64,000 bases of DNA from Scytonema hofmannii PCC 7110 (GTDB lineage Bacteria > Cyanobacteriota > Cyanobacteriia > Cyanobacteriales > Nostocaceae), in assembly GCF_000346485.2 (NCBI RefSeq), contig NZ_KQ976354.1, forward strand, positions 10,498,341 through 10,562,340. Reading direction: 5' to 3'. Under the pieces are notes generated by a model that saw only the letters and a program-made list of their open reading frames with translations, ran no database searches and had not been told where the DNA came from. Positions 56,941 to 64,000 of this stretch are shown in pieces (positions within the stretch are counted from its first letter, which is position 1; each line of letters opens with the position of its first letter). A program made the position numbers and the translations under genes.

Positions 56941-57118
56941 ATTGGATTTTGGATTTTGGATTTTGGATTTTGGATTTTGGATTTTGGATTTTGGATTTTG
57001 GATTTTGGATTTTGGATTTTGGATTGGTGATTTAGGTATTGAGTATGAGTTATCACCTCTGCTCCCTGCTCCCTGCTCCCTGCTCCCTGCTCCCTGCTCC
57101 CTGCTCCCTGCTCCCTCA
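56941..57118. repeat. GGATTTT array and CTCCCTG array
   Basis: About eleven GGATTTT heptamers (56942-57025), then after a short gap about eight GCTCCCT heptamers (57059-57116). Both lie in the leader of glgB. Long apparent frames in both strands are seven-nucleotide artefacts. Confidence 0.9.
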
Positions 57119-57241
57119 CTTTCTTACCTAGGTACGATGATTACAATGACAAAATTTGCAAATAAATGTAAAGAATAGTAATAGAAGTTTTAAAAAGTCA
57201 GTTTACTTAGCCAATTTACTAAACCTAGCGTAGGTAGCTTC

Positions 57242-59542
57242 ATGTCTATGACCACTATAGCCCCAGAACAAGTTAACCGTATAGTTTGGAATCAGCATCA
57301 CGACCCCTTTGAAGTCTTAGGTGCTCATCTTGTTGAAGAGAATGGCAAAAGCAATCTTTGGGCTGTGCGAGCTTACCTACCAAATGCCAGTGCAGTGACA
57401 GTCATCCTTCCAGAAGAACGGAAGGAGTACCCGATGGAAACCGTTCACGATCCCCACTTTTTTGAATGCACCATAGAAACACAAGAGCTGATTAACTACC
57501 AGTTTCGCGTTAAAGAAGGAGAACACGAGCGAGTCATTTATGACCCTTACGCCTTCTATTCTCCAAAGTTAACAGAGTTTGATTTACACCTATTTGGGGA
57601 AGGTAACCATCACCGAATTTACGAAAAACTGGGAGCACACCTGACTGACGTCAACGGGATCGCAGGTGTTTACTTTGCTGTTTGGGCACCTAACGCCCGA
57701 AACGTCTCCATTATAGGAGATTTTAACAGTTGGGATGGGCGCAAACACCAAATGCGTAAAGGGCAAACCGGTATTTGGGAACTATTTGTTCCTGGATTAG
57801 GGGTAGGCGAACATTACAAATATGAAATTAAAAACATAGAAGGTCACATTTACGAAAAATCCGATCCCTATGGTTTTCAACAAGAACCACGACCCAAAAC
57901 CGCGTCCATTGTCTCAGATTTAAAGTCCTACGCTTGGGGCGATGAAGACTGGCTGGAAAGCCGCCGTCATACCGATCCCCTGACCCAACCGATTTCTGTC
58001 TACGAAATGCATTTAGGGTCTTGGTTACACGCTTCTAGTGGAGAACCAGCCAAACTACCAAACGGCGAAACCGAACCCGTTGTTACTGTATCAGAACTCA
58101 ATCCGGGCGCACGCTTTTTAACATACCGAGAACTAGCAGATCGGCTTATTCCCTATGTGAAAGACTTAGGATACACCCACATTGAAATACTACCCGTCGC
58201 CGAACACCCCTTTGATGGTTCTTGGGGCTATCAAGTCACCGGATACTACGCTCCCACCTCTCGTTACGGTAAACCAGAAGATTTTATGTATTTTGTTGAC
58301 CAATGCCACAAAAATGGTATTGGGGTCATTGTCGATTGGGTTCCCGGTCATTTCCCTAAAGATGGTCATGGTTTGGCATTTTTTGATGGCACTCACCTTT
58401 ACGAACACGCCGATCCCCGTAAAGGCGAACACAAAGAGTGGGGTACTTTGGTGTTCAACTACTCGCGCAACGAAGTCCGAAATTTCCTAGTAGCAAATGC
58501 CTTGTTTTGGTTTGATAAATACCACATTGATGGTATTCGCGTTGATGCTGTTGCTTCCATGCTTTACCTCGATTACTGCCGTAACGATGGAGAATGGGTT
58601 ACCAACCAATATGGTGGTAGAGAAAATCTAGAAGCAGCCGACTTCTTGCGTCAAGTTAATCACATTATCTTTAGCTATTTTCCAGGCGTTGTCTCAATTG
58701 CTGAAGAATCTACCGCATGGCCTATGGTGTCTTGGCCAACATACACGGGAGGGTTGGGCTTTAACTTAAAGTGGAACATGGGTTGGATGCACGATATGCT
58801 GGACTACTTCAGCATGGACCCTTGGTTCCGCCAATTCCATCAAAACAATATCACCTTTAGTATGTGGTATCACCACAGTGAGAACTATATGCTGGCACTG
58901 TCTCACGATGAGGTGGTACATGGTAAGAGCAATATCATTGGTAAAGTGCCTGGGGATAGATGGCAAAAGTTTGCTAACGTGCGTTGTTTGTTTGCGTATA
59001 TGTTTACTCACCCCGGTAAGAAAACCATGTTTATGAGCATGGAGTTTGGACAGTGGAGTGAGTGGAATGTTTGGAGTGACTTGGAATGGCAATTATTCCA
59101 ACATGAGCCGCACCAACAGCTTAAAGAGTTTTTTAAAGGACTCAACCATCTCTACCGTTCTGAACCAGCTTTGTACACCCAAGATTTTGCAAGAGAAGGG
59201 TTTGAATGGATTGACTGTAGCGACAACCGCCACAGTGTAGTTTCCTTTATCCGTAGAGACAAAGACTCTGATAATTTCGTTGTCACAGTTTGTAACTTTA
59301 CACCCCAACCCCACTCCCATTACCGTATTGGTGTTCCAGAGCCAGGGTTCTACACGGAGTTGTTCAATAGCGATGCCCGTCAGTACGGTGGTAGCAATAT
59401 GGGTAATCTAGGTGGTAAGTGGACGGATAATTGGTCATTTCACAGCCGCCCGTATTCCTTAGATTTGTGTTTGCCACCTCTGGGAGTATTGGTTCTGAAG
59501 TTGGATAAGGAGAAGACAGCAGAAGCGTTGGCTAATTCGTAA
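57242..59542 (+). CDS. glgB: 1,4-alpha-glucan branching enzyme
   Basis: 766 residues, full length. Introduces alpha-1,6 branches in glycogen. Two N-terminal beta-sandwich regions (the second, CBM48, with [20 protein letters not shown]), then a GH13 barrel: [43 protein letters not shown] (nucleophile Asp), [15 protein letters not shown] (acid/base Glu) and [10 protein letters not shown] (transition-state His-Asp). Terminal domain ends in [17 protein letters not shown]. The ATG at 57242 is followed three codons later by another ATG. Confidence 0.95.
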   Translation: MSMTTIAPEQVNRIVWNQHHDPFEVLGAHLVEENGKSNLWAVRAYLPNASAVTVILPEERKEYPMETVHDPHFFECTIETQELINYQFRVKEGEHERVIYDPYAFYSPKLTEFDLHLFGEGNHHRIYEKLGAHLTDVNGIAGVYFAVWAPNARNVSIIGDFNSWDGRKHQMRKGQTGIWELFVPGLGVGEHYKYEIKNIEGHIYEKSDPYGFQQEPRPKTASIVSDLKSYAWGDEDWLESRRHTDPLTQPISVYEMHLGSWLHASSGEPAKLPNGETEPVVTVSELNPGARFLTYRELADRLIPYVKDLGYTHIEILPVAEHPFDGSWGYQVTGYYAPTSRYGKPEDFMYFVDQCHKNGIGVIVDWVPGHFPKDGHGLAFFDGTHLYEHADPRKGEHKEWGTLVFNYSRNEVRNFLVANALFWFDKYHIDGIRVDAVASMLYLDYCRNDGEWVTNQYGGRENLEAADFLRQVNHIIFSYFPGVVSIAEESTAWPMVSWPTYTGGLGFNLKWNMGWMHDMLDYFSMDPWFRQFHQNNITFSMWYHHSENYMLALSHDEVVHGKSNIIGKVPGDRWQKFANVRCLFAYMFTHPGKKTMFMSMEFGQWSEWNVWSDLEWQLFQHEPHQQLKEFFKGLNHLYRSEPALYTQDFAREGFEWIDCSDNRHSVVSFIRRDKDSDNFVVTVCNFTPQPHSHYRIGVPEPGFYTELFNSDARQYGGSNMGNLGGKWTDNWSFHSRPYSLDLCLPPLGVLVLKLDKEKTAEALANS

Positions 59543-59579
59543 AATTTCTTGTGGTGCGGGCCGAAAAGCCCGCTATTAA

Positions 59580-59702
59580 GGGACTTCCAAATACAAAAAT
59601 GTCCCAAAATTTCATCTTGTGGTGCGGGCCGAAAAGCCTGCTCTTAGTAAGGGACGGGCGAGGACGCCCATCCCACAACATGAATGATTTATTTCTTGGA
59701 AA
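59580..59702. repeat. Second copy of the TTCCAA...TTGGAA repeat
   Basis: Begins GGGACTTCCAAATACAAAAA, ends GATTTATTTCTTGGAA. Shares the gtggtgcgggccgaaaagcc segment with a stretch immediately upstream (59549-59572), forming a direct repeat. Related to 50724-50946. Confidence 0.7.
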
Positions 59703-59717
59703 CAAACTCACAACAAA

Positions 59718-59760
59718 AATGCTGGACGCAAAAAAATTTGGTTTTCTTGCATCCAGCATT
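59718..59760 (+). terminator. Hairpin downstream of glgB
   Basis: AATGCTGGACGCAA (59718-59731) pairs with TTGCATCCAGCATT (59747-59760) over about 13 of 14 positions, with a short T-rich tail. Candidate terminator. Confidence 0.55.
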
Positions 59761-60058
59761 CCTTTATCAGGAAATGCTTGTTTCTCCCAAACCTATAGCT
59801 ATAGATAAATTCAGTTGCTATTGAAAGAGCAGATAACAAATCCTTTTTTTGTTATGTACTCTTTAAATAGGAGCAGATAGATGTCAGGTAGGAAAGTAAC
59901 AAGTGCATTCCCTAATAGCAGTGAAAGTGTTTAACTTTTCATTATTGAGTTTGACAGACCTCAAAACTTCTTCACTTCTTTCTTTAGATAGATAAGCAAA
60001 TATACTTAATTTTATCTTTATATTCAATCGTATTGTAGGGATGCAATGCCTTGCGCCC

Positions 60059-60280
60059 CTACTTGCTGTACTGGATTTGCAGTTTTTCAAGGACTTGTTG
60101 AGCGACTTGGGCGAGTTCAGGGTAAAGGAAGGACACGAAATCAAGAGGACAGAGGAACGTATCGTTACTGATAAAATCAGAACCTTCTTCAGCAAGAGAC
60201 TTTGTTTGGATGATTGCTTCAAGAAAGATTGCCTCTCGGTCAAGGGTTGGAGTCATTTCAATCACACGGGTAGGAGTCAT
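60059..60280 (-). CDS. Small hypothetical protein
   Basis: 73 residues starting MTPTRVIEMTPTLDREAIFL and ending VLEKLQIQYSK. It looks protein-like: an amphipathic helix (REAIFLEAIIQTKSLAEEGS), a hydrophobic FLCPLDFVSFLYPELAQVAQ part and a final helix. Overlapping frames on the other strand and in another minus frame are less protein-like. It is unrecognised. A ribosome site is weak (AAGACATG). Confidence 0.5.
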   Translation of the reverse strand: MTPTRVIEMTPTLDREAIFLEAIIQTKSLAEEGSDFISNDTFLCPLDFVSFLYPELAQVAQQVLEKLQIQYSK

Positions 60281-60713
60281 GTCTTCAAACTAATAGATGT
60301 ATTTCTGGTAGCTAGACCCTGTGTTTACTCACTTTCCCCTCTTTCAGCGAGAAATAGTAAATTGAAAAAAAATAATTTGTTGTATTAATTATTACAAAAA
60401 CCGCAACTCTTACCTTCTTTCTAGTGATAGATAAATGCATTTGTCTTCATGAATAATCTCTAGTACTTTGGCAAGAGGAAGTAAAAATCTACTGGCTGTA
60501 ATGAATACAGCAGATCTCATGACCAATTGCTTGCTGCCTTTGGAGAATTAGCGATCGCTTCGGGGCTTTAGCCCTACCTACTGTGTCAAATTTTTGACTC
60601 TTAAAATTTTTTATTCATAAACATCTGTTTATCGATAAAACTACTGTATTTTTTAGTTCCGCTTACTACGCTTGTTCCGAATTCGCTTTCCCAAATTGCG
60701 ATCGCAAAACCTG
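60281..60713. other. Intergenic region before the amino-acid transporter
   Basis: AT-rich; contains a short repeat gcgatcgcttcggggcttta-gccctacc (60551-60579), a palindromic GGGCTTTAGCCC. No gene. Confidence 0.4.
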
Positions 60714-61451
60714 CTAAAGAATTTGGGATAAAAACTTGCGAGTGCGATCGTGCTTGGGGTTTTTAAAGAATGCATCCGGAGTTGCTTCCTCAACAACTAA
60801 ACCACCATCCATTAAAACGACTCGGTCAGCAACTTCACGAGCAAAACCCACCTCATGAGTAACAACAACCATAGTCATACCATCAGCAGCAAGAGTTTTG
60901 ATCGCATCCAAAACTTCGCGCACCATCTCTGGATCTAAAGCTGAAGTCGGTTCATCAAAAAGCATAATCTTGGGTTGCATAGCCAGAGATCTGGCAATTG
61001 CAACCCTTTGTTGCTGTCCTCCAGATAATTGTCCTGGATACTTTTGTGCTTGTTCCAAAATCCCCACTCTTTCCAGTAACTGCATAGCCACTTCTTCTGC
61101 TTTAATCTTTGACCATTTCCGCACCCAAATTGGTGCCAAAGTAATATTTTGCAATACTGTTAGGTGAGGAAACAAATTGAATTGTTGAAACACCATTCCT
61201 ACTTCTTGACGAATTTTCTCAATGTTTCGCAAGTCATTTGTGAGAGCAATACCATCAATTTCAATTCGTCCCTGTTGGTATTCTTCTAAAGCATTAAAGG
61301 TACGAATAAAAGTTGACTTACCCGACCCTGAAGGTCCCATAAGTACGACAACTTCTCCTCGATTTACTGTTAGGCTTACACCCCGTAAAACGTGGAATTT
61401 TCCATACCACTTTTGAACATCTTCGGCAAGAATAATTTGTTGGTTTGTCAT
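60714..61451 (-). CDS. Polar amino-acid ABC transporter ATPase (GlnQ/AapP/BgtA type)
   Basis: 245 residues, typical for the PAAT family. Walker [11 protein letters not shown] (38-47), Q-loop [13 protein letters not shown], signature [12 protein letters not shown] (142-153), Walker B IMLFDEP (162-168) and switch His in VVVTHE. It powers import by the two permeases encoded upstream. The start codon lies at the very edge of a CTGGTCA/TGACCAG array (61452-61503), and the initiation region is therefore repeat-derived with no Shine-Dalgarno sequence. Last gene of the operon. Confidence 0.92.
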   Translation of the reverse strand: MTNQQIILAEDVQKWYGKFHVLRGVSLTVNRGEVVVLMGPSGSGKSTFIRTFNALEEYQQGRIEIDGIALTNDLRNIEKIRQEVGMVFQQFNLFPHLTVLQNITLAPIWVRKWSKIKAEEVAMQLLERVGILEQAQKYPGQLSGGQQQRVAIARSLAMQPKIMLFDEPTSALDPEMVREVLDAIKTLAADGMTMVVVTHEVGFAREVADRVVLMDGGLVVEEATPDAFFKNPKHDRTRKFLSQIL

Positions 61452-61503
61452 TGGTCACTGGTCACTGGTCACTGGTCACTGGTCACTGGTCACTGGTCAC
61501 TGA
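61452..61503. repeat. CTGGTCA heptamer array
   Basis: Seven tandem CTGGTCA units and a degenerate end, filling exactly the gap between the ATPase start codon and the stop region of the upstream permease gene. Confidence 0.9.
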
Positions 61504-62520
61504 TTACTGATTTTCCAAGCGTCGAGAAGCTAGGGACATGGAGTAACAAAAAATCCAGTAGATGAACCCAATAAATAAATAGACTTCTGCATAGCGGTCG
61601 AGGAACTGGGGTTGAGCAAGAATAGAACGGGCAATTCCTGTTAATTCTAATAATCCAACAATTGCTAACAGGGAAGTATCTTTGAATAACCCAATGAATT
61701 GCCCAACAAGGGCTGGAATAACAGCACGCAGTGCTTGAGGGAGAACTATAAGTAGCATAGTTAAGGGGGTGTTAAACCCTAACGATCTGGCTGCTTCAAA
61801 TTGTCCGCGTGGAATTGATTGAAGCCCACCACGCACATTTTCTGCTAGATAAGCAGCACTAAACAAGGTTAAGCCAGCCATTCCTCGCAGTACTCTATCT
61901 AAGCGAATTTCTGGAGGTAGAAATAAGGGTATCATCACTTGGGCTAAGAATAAAATTCCAATCAGTGGCAGTCCTCTAATAAGTTCAATGTATAAAATAC
62001 TAAACCAACGCACGAAAAATAGCTGACTTTGACGCCCTAACGCTAATAATATCCCTAGGGGAAAAGATATAAATATGCTGACTGCTGCTGTAAGTATAGT
62101 CAGCAGCAAACCATTCCACAAACCGCTTTCTACAGGTTGCAGTCCCAAACCTCCCCCAATTAACCACAGAATAATTGGGAAAGATAGCGCCCACCCAAGG
62201 GGTAACCAAGTGTTGAACCTGCTAGGAAACCGTTTTGCGATCGCTCCCCATGATAAACCGGTTAGACCAAGAATAATGACCAATGCTAGCCAAAGTCGCC
62301 AATAGAGTTCTTGAGGAAAACGACCAACAAAAAATAAGGAGAAATTAGCTTGTATAACTGCCCATTTTGCTTGAGTCAATACCCACGTTAAGATGCTTTT
62401 GATTGCCCAGACAAGCACCCACAGGCAAACAACAGTGAGGATACTGTTGTACCAGTTGTTAAACAAATTCTTTCGCAGCCATTGCCAGATTGTTGGACTT
62501 TTGTTTTTTAAAAGGCTCAT
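61504..62520 (-). CDS. Amino-acid ABC transporter permease, AapM/NatH type
   Basis: 338 residues. About eight hydrophobic segments. The permease coupling loop AYLAENVRGGLQSIPRGQFE-AARSLG is the EAA motif that contacts the ATPase. The extra N-terminal helices before the core distinguish AapM/NatH from shorter HisM-type permeases. It overlaps the upstream permease gene by 4 nt, showing one operon. Imports general polar amino acids with its partner. Confidence 0.85.
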   Translation of the reverse strand: MSLLKNKSPTIWQWLRKNLFNNWYNSILTVVCLWVLVWAIKSILTWVLTQAKWAVIQANFSLFFVGRFPQELYWRLWLALVIILGLTGLSWGAIAKRFPSRFNTWLPLGWALSFPIILWLIGGGLGLQPVESGLWNGLLLTILTAAVSIFISFPLGILLALGRQSQLFFVRWFSILYIELIRGLPLIGILFLAQVMIPLFLPPEIRLDRVLRGMAGLTLFSAAYLAENVRGGLQSIPRGQFEAARSLGFNTPLTMLLIVLPQALRAVIPALVGQFIGLFKDTSLLAIVGLLELTGIARSILAQPQFLDRYAEVYLFIGFIYWIFCYSMSLASRRLENQ

Positions 62521-63434
62521 CGCTCCTTCAATTGCACCTTAAGGTTAAAGAAATTCATTGTCAGAGAAATAATGAGGCTCATTGTGAGATAAGTCATCAT
62601 GATTAAAAGCATAACTTCTACCGCTCTACCTGTTTGGTTAAAAGTTGTAGATGCAACAAAGTAAATATCAGCGTAGCCAATTGCGATCGCTAAACTGGAG
62701 TTTTTGGCTATATTTAAGTACTGGCTCGTAAGTGGTGGTATAATTAACCGCAAAGCTTGAGGAAAAATCACCAGTCGCATAACTAGGTTGGGTTTTAAAC
62801 CCAATGCTCTTGCTGCTTCCCATTGTCCCTTTGATACTGAGAGAATCCCGGCTCTCACAATTTCTGCTATGAAAGCAGCAGAGTAAAGAGTTAATCCCAA
62901 AATCAATGCGGATAATTCTGGGGAAAAGTGTATTCCAAAAGGCAGTGTAAGTCCCTGGTTGCTAATATCGATCGAACCAAAAAGGGAAATTTGAGTTTCA
63001 GTTTTTGGCAAACTGAGAAAAACAGCAAAGTACCAGAAGAACAATTGTAGAAGTAGGGGAGTGTTGCGTAAAATTTCTACGTAAACTAGAGCCAGCTTTC
63101 GTACCAACCAATTATCTGATAGCTGTGCTACCCCTACAGTTATACCTATAATTGTTGCTGCAATGATACAAATAATCACAACTCTTAAAGAATTCAGCAG
63201 TCCAACCAGTAAAGCCCGACTGTAGGAGTCAGACGGCTGGAAAGAAATCGGGGTTTCGCCAATATCAAAGGATGCTTGGGACTGTAAAAAATCAAACCCT
63301 AGTTGGATACCCAGTCGTTGTAAATTGTATGTTACATTGTGCCAAAGTATCGCAACTACAATGACCACTGCAAGCACAACTATTAGCTGACTGATAACAG
63401 GCCAAAATCGTTTATCGCGCCAAAAAGGAGTCAT
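62517..63434 (-). CDS. Amino-acid ABC transporter permease, AapQ/NatG type
   Basis: 305 residues. An N-terminal helix (VISQLIVVLAVVIVVAILWH), then a long periplasmic loop (YNLQRLGIQLGFDFLQSQAS with GETPISFQPSDSYSRALLVG), typical of AapQ-type permeases, and the EAA loop AAFIAEIVRAGILSVSKGQW-EAARALGL. Pairs with the AapM-type subunit. The gap to the binding-protein gene upstream is filled with TTTTGGA heptamers. Confidence 0.85.
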   Translation of the reverse strand: MTPFWRDKRFWPVISQLIVVLAVVIVVAILWHNVTYNLQRLGIQLGFDFLQSQASFDIGETPISFQPSDSYSRALLVGLLNSLRVVIICIIAATIIGITVGVAQLSDNWLVRKLALVYVEILRNTPLLLQLFFWYFAVFLSLPKTETQISLFGSIDISNQGLTLPFGIHFSPELSALILGLTLYSAAFIAEIVRAGILSVSKGQWEAARALGLKPNLVMRLVIFPQALRLIIPPLTSQYLNIAKNSSLAIAIGYADIYFVASTTFNQTGRAVEVMLLIMMTYLTMSLIISLTMNFFNLKVQLKER

Positions 63435-63711
63435 AAGAATTTTGGATTTTGGATTTTGGATTTTGGATTTTTAAGGATTGTGGATTTTGGATTGTGGATT
63501 TTGGATTGTGGATTTTGGATTGTGGATTTTGGATTGTGGACTTGGGATTTTGGACTTGGGATTTTGGATTTTGGATTTTGGATTTTGGATTTTGGACTTG
63601 GGATTTTGGACTTGGGATTTTGGATTAACTCATGTATAAATTGACGATATAAATCTTTATCGTTGGCAAACATTCCTTAATCTAAAATCTAAAATCTAAA
63701 ATCCAAAATTC
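63435..63711. repeat. Long TTTTGGA/TTGTGGA/CTTGGGA heptamer array
   Basis: Roughly twenty-five heptamers with interspersed variants (ggattgt, gacttgg) and a few inverse units at the right (aaatctaaaa). It separates the substrate-binding protein gene from the permease genes. The frames across it (LDFGF/NPKSKIQ repeats) are artefacts. Confidence 0.9.
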
Positions 63712-64000
63712 TCACCGAAATGGAGGTGCATAGAGAATACCGCCTTGGTTCCAAAGTTTGTTTGGACCTCTATCTAATTTCAATTCAGAGTTCTTGCCTA
63801 AATTACGCTCGTAAACTTCTCCATAGTTGCCTACATGCTTAATAATACGTATAACAAAATCATTTGTTAAACCAGTGCCTTTACCAAGATCGCCTTCTGC
63901 ACCTAGCAAGCGCTTCACTTCTGGATTGGGGCTGTTGGCTAGTTGACTGAAATTTTGGGAATTGACTCCTAACTCCTCAGCATTAATTAAAGCAAATACA
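63712..64000 (-). CDS. General amino-acid ABC transporter substrate-binding protein (AapJ/NatF-like), 5' part beyond window
   Basis: The C-terminal 95 residues are visible, ending KLDRGPNKLWNQGGILYAPPFR-stop; earlier come VKRLLGAEGDLGKGTGLTND and FVIRIIKHVGNYGEVYERNL. This GNYGExYxRNLG...GGxxYAPPFR C-terminus is diagnostic of AapJ-type periplasmic binding proteins. It is the first gene of the transporter operon and should deliver amino acids to the two permeases. The rest lies beyond 64000. Confidence 0.88.
   Translation of the reverse strand, partial: VFALINAEELGVNSQNFSQLANSPNPEVKRLLGAEGDLGKGTGLTNDFVIRIIKHVGNYGEVYERNLGKNSELKLDRGPNKLWNQGGILYAPPFR

Noticed and set aside
56904-57178. Open frames encoding [12 protein letters not shown] / [12 protein letters not shown]
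   Set aside because: They are artefacts of a TTTTGGA heptamer array, whose 21-nt triple period keeps all frames open.
59884-60388. Overlapping 119- and 115-residue frames on either strand
   Set aside because: Less protein-like than the 73-residue minus frame at 60059-60280 and lacking ribosome sites.
63431-63673. 80- and 62-residue frames over the transporter junction
   Set aside because: Same heptamer-array artefact; no ribosome site and pure repeat composition.

Overview
The window is a piece of a filamentous (Nostocales-type) cyanobacterial chromosome. The evidence is the many GCGATCGC (HIP1) octamers, heptanucleotide tandem-repeat arrays between genes, a ZipN/Ftn2 (ARC6-like) division gene, an FtsL-like/FtsI pair, a Calvin-type class II aldolase, glgB, and a large nSTAND-WD40 protein. 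No rRNA, integrase or complete insertion sequence was recognised.

Layout. 1-2.9 kb: a cut-off DUF4870 gene and a PhoX-like phosphatase with a good Pho-box candidate upstream. 4.0-9.4 kb: a minus-strand run of small oxidoreductase, glyoxalase-fold and cupin genes, bracketed by two paralogous VOC genes that share their upstream sequence. 9.7-14.4 kb: an HTH/NB-ARC/WD40 protein facing a transaldolase-like gene that lacks the Schiff-base lysine. 14.9-15.2 kb: a gene-free, strongly self-complementary element. 15.5-25.5 kb: a plus-strand operon resembling a type IV secretion system (VirB2/B3/B4/B5/B6/B8/B8/B10/B9-like) with no relaxase, VirD4 or VirB11 in view. 26.5-31 kb: acyltransferase, APH-type kinase, a HigBA module and several gene remnants. 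30.9-38.2 kb: lnt, gyrA, a ClC channel and an HDAC-family gene. 38.3-42.7 kb: a decayed patch with a truncated methyltransferase, a MITE-like element, GNAT, a C1A peptidase broken by a 28-nt repeat, an orphan HigA and a response regulator. 42.8-59.5 kb: mostly housekeeping genes (zipN, pdhA, tRNA-Lys, fba, a deacetylase fusion, a nitrilase, ftsI/ftsL-like, glgB). 60.7-64 kb: an AapJQMP/Nat-type amino-acid ABC transporter, cut at the right edge.

Two themes stand out. The first is the orphan T4SS-like operon, which has tandem VirB8-like paralogues and the full core of a trans-envelope machine but no DNA-processing genes. The second is short repeats acting on genes. Heptamer arrays fill operon junctions, supply start codons or C-terminal tails, are translated in frame inside Lnt, and a related small repeat frameshifts a peptidase. 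All calls are from reading the sequence; no database search was possible.
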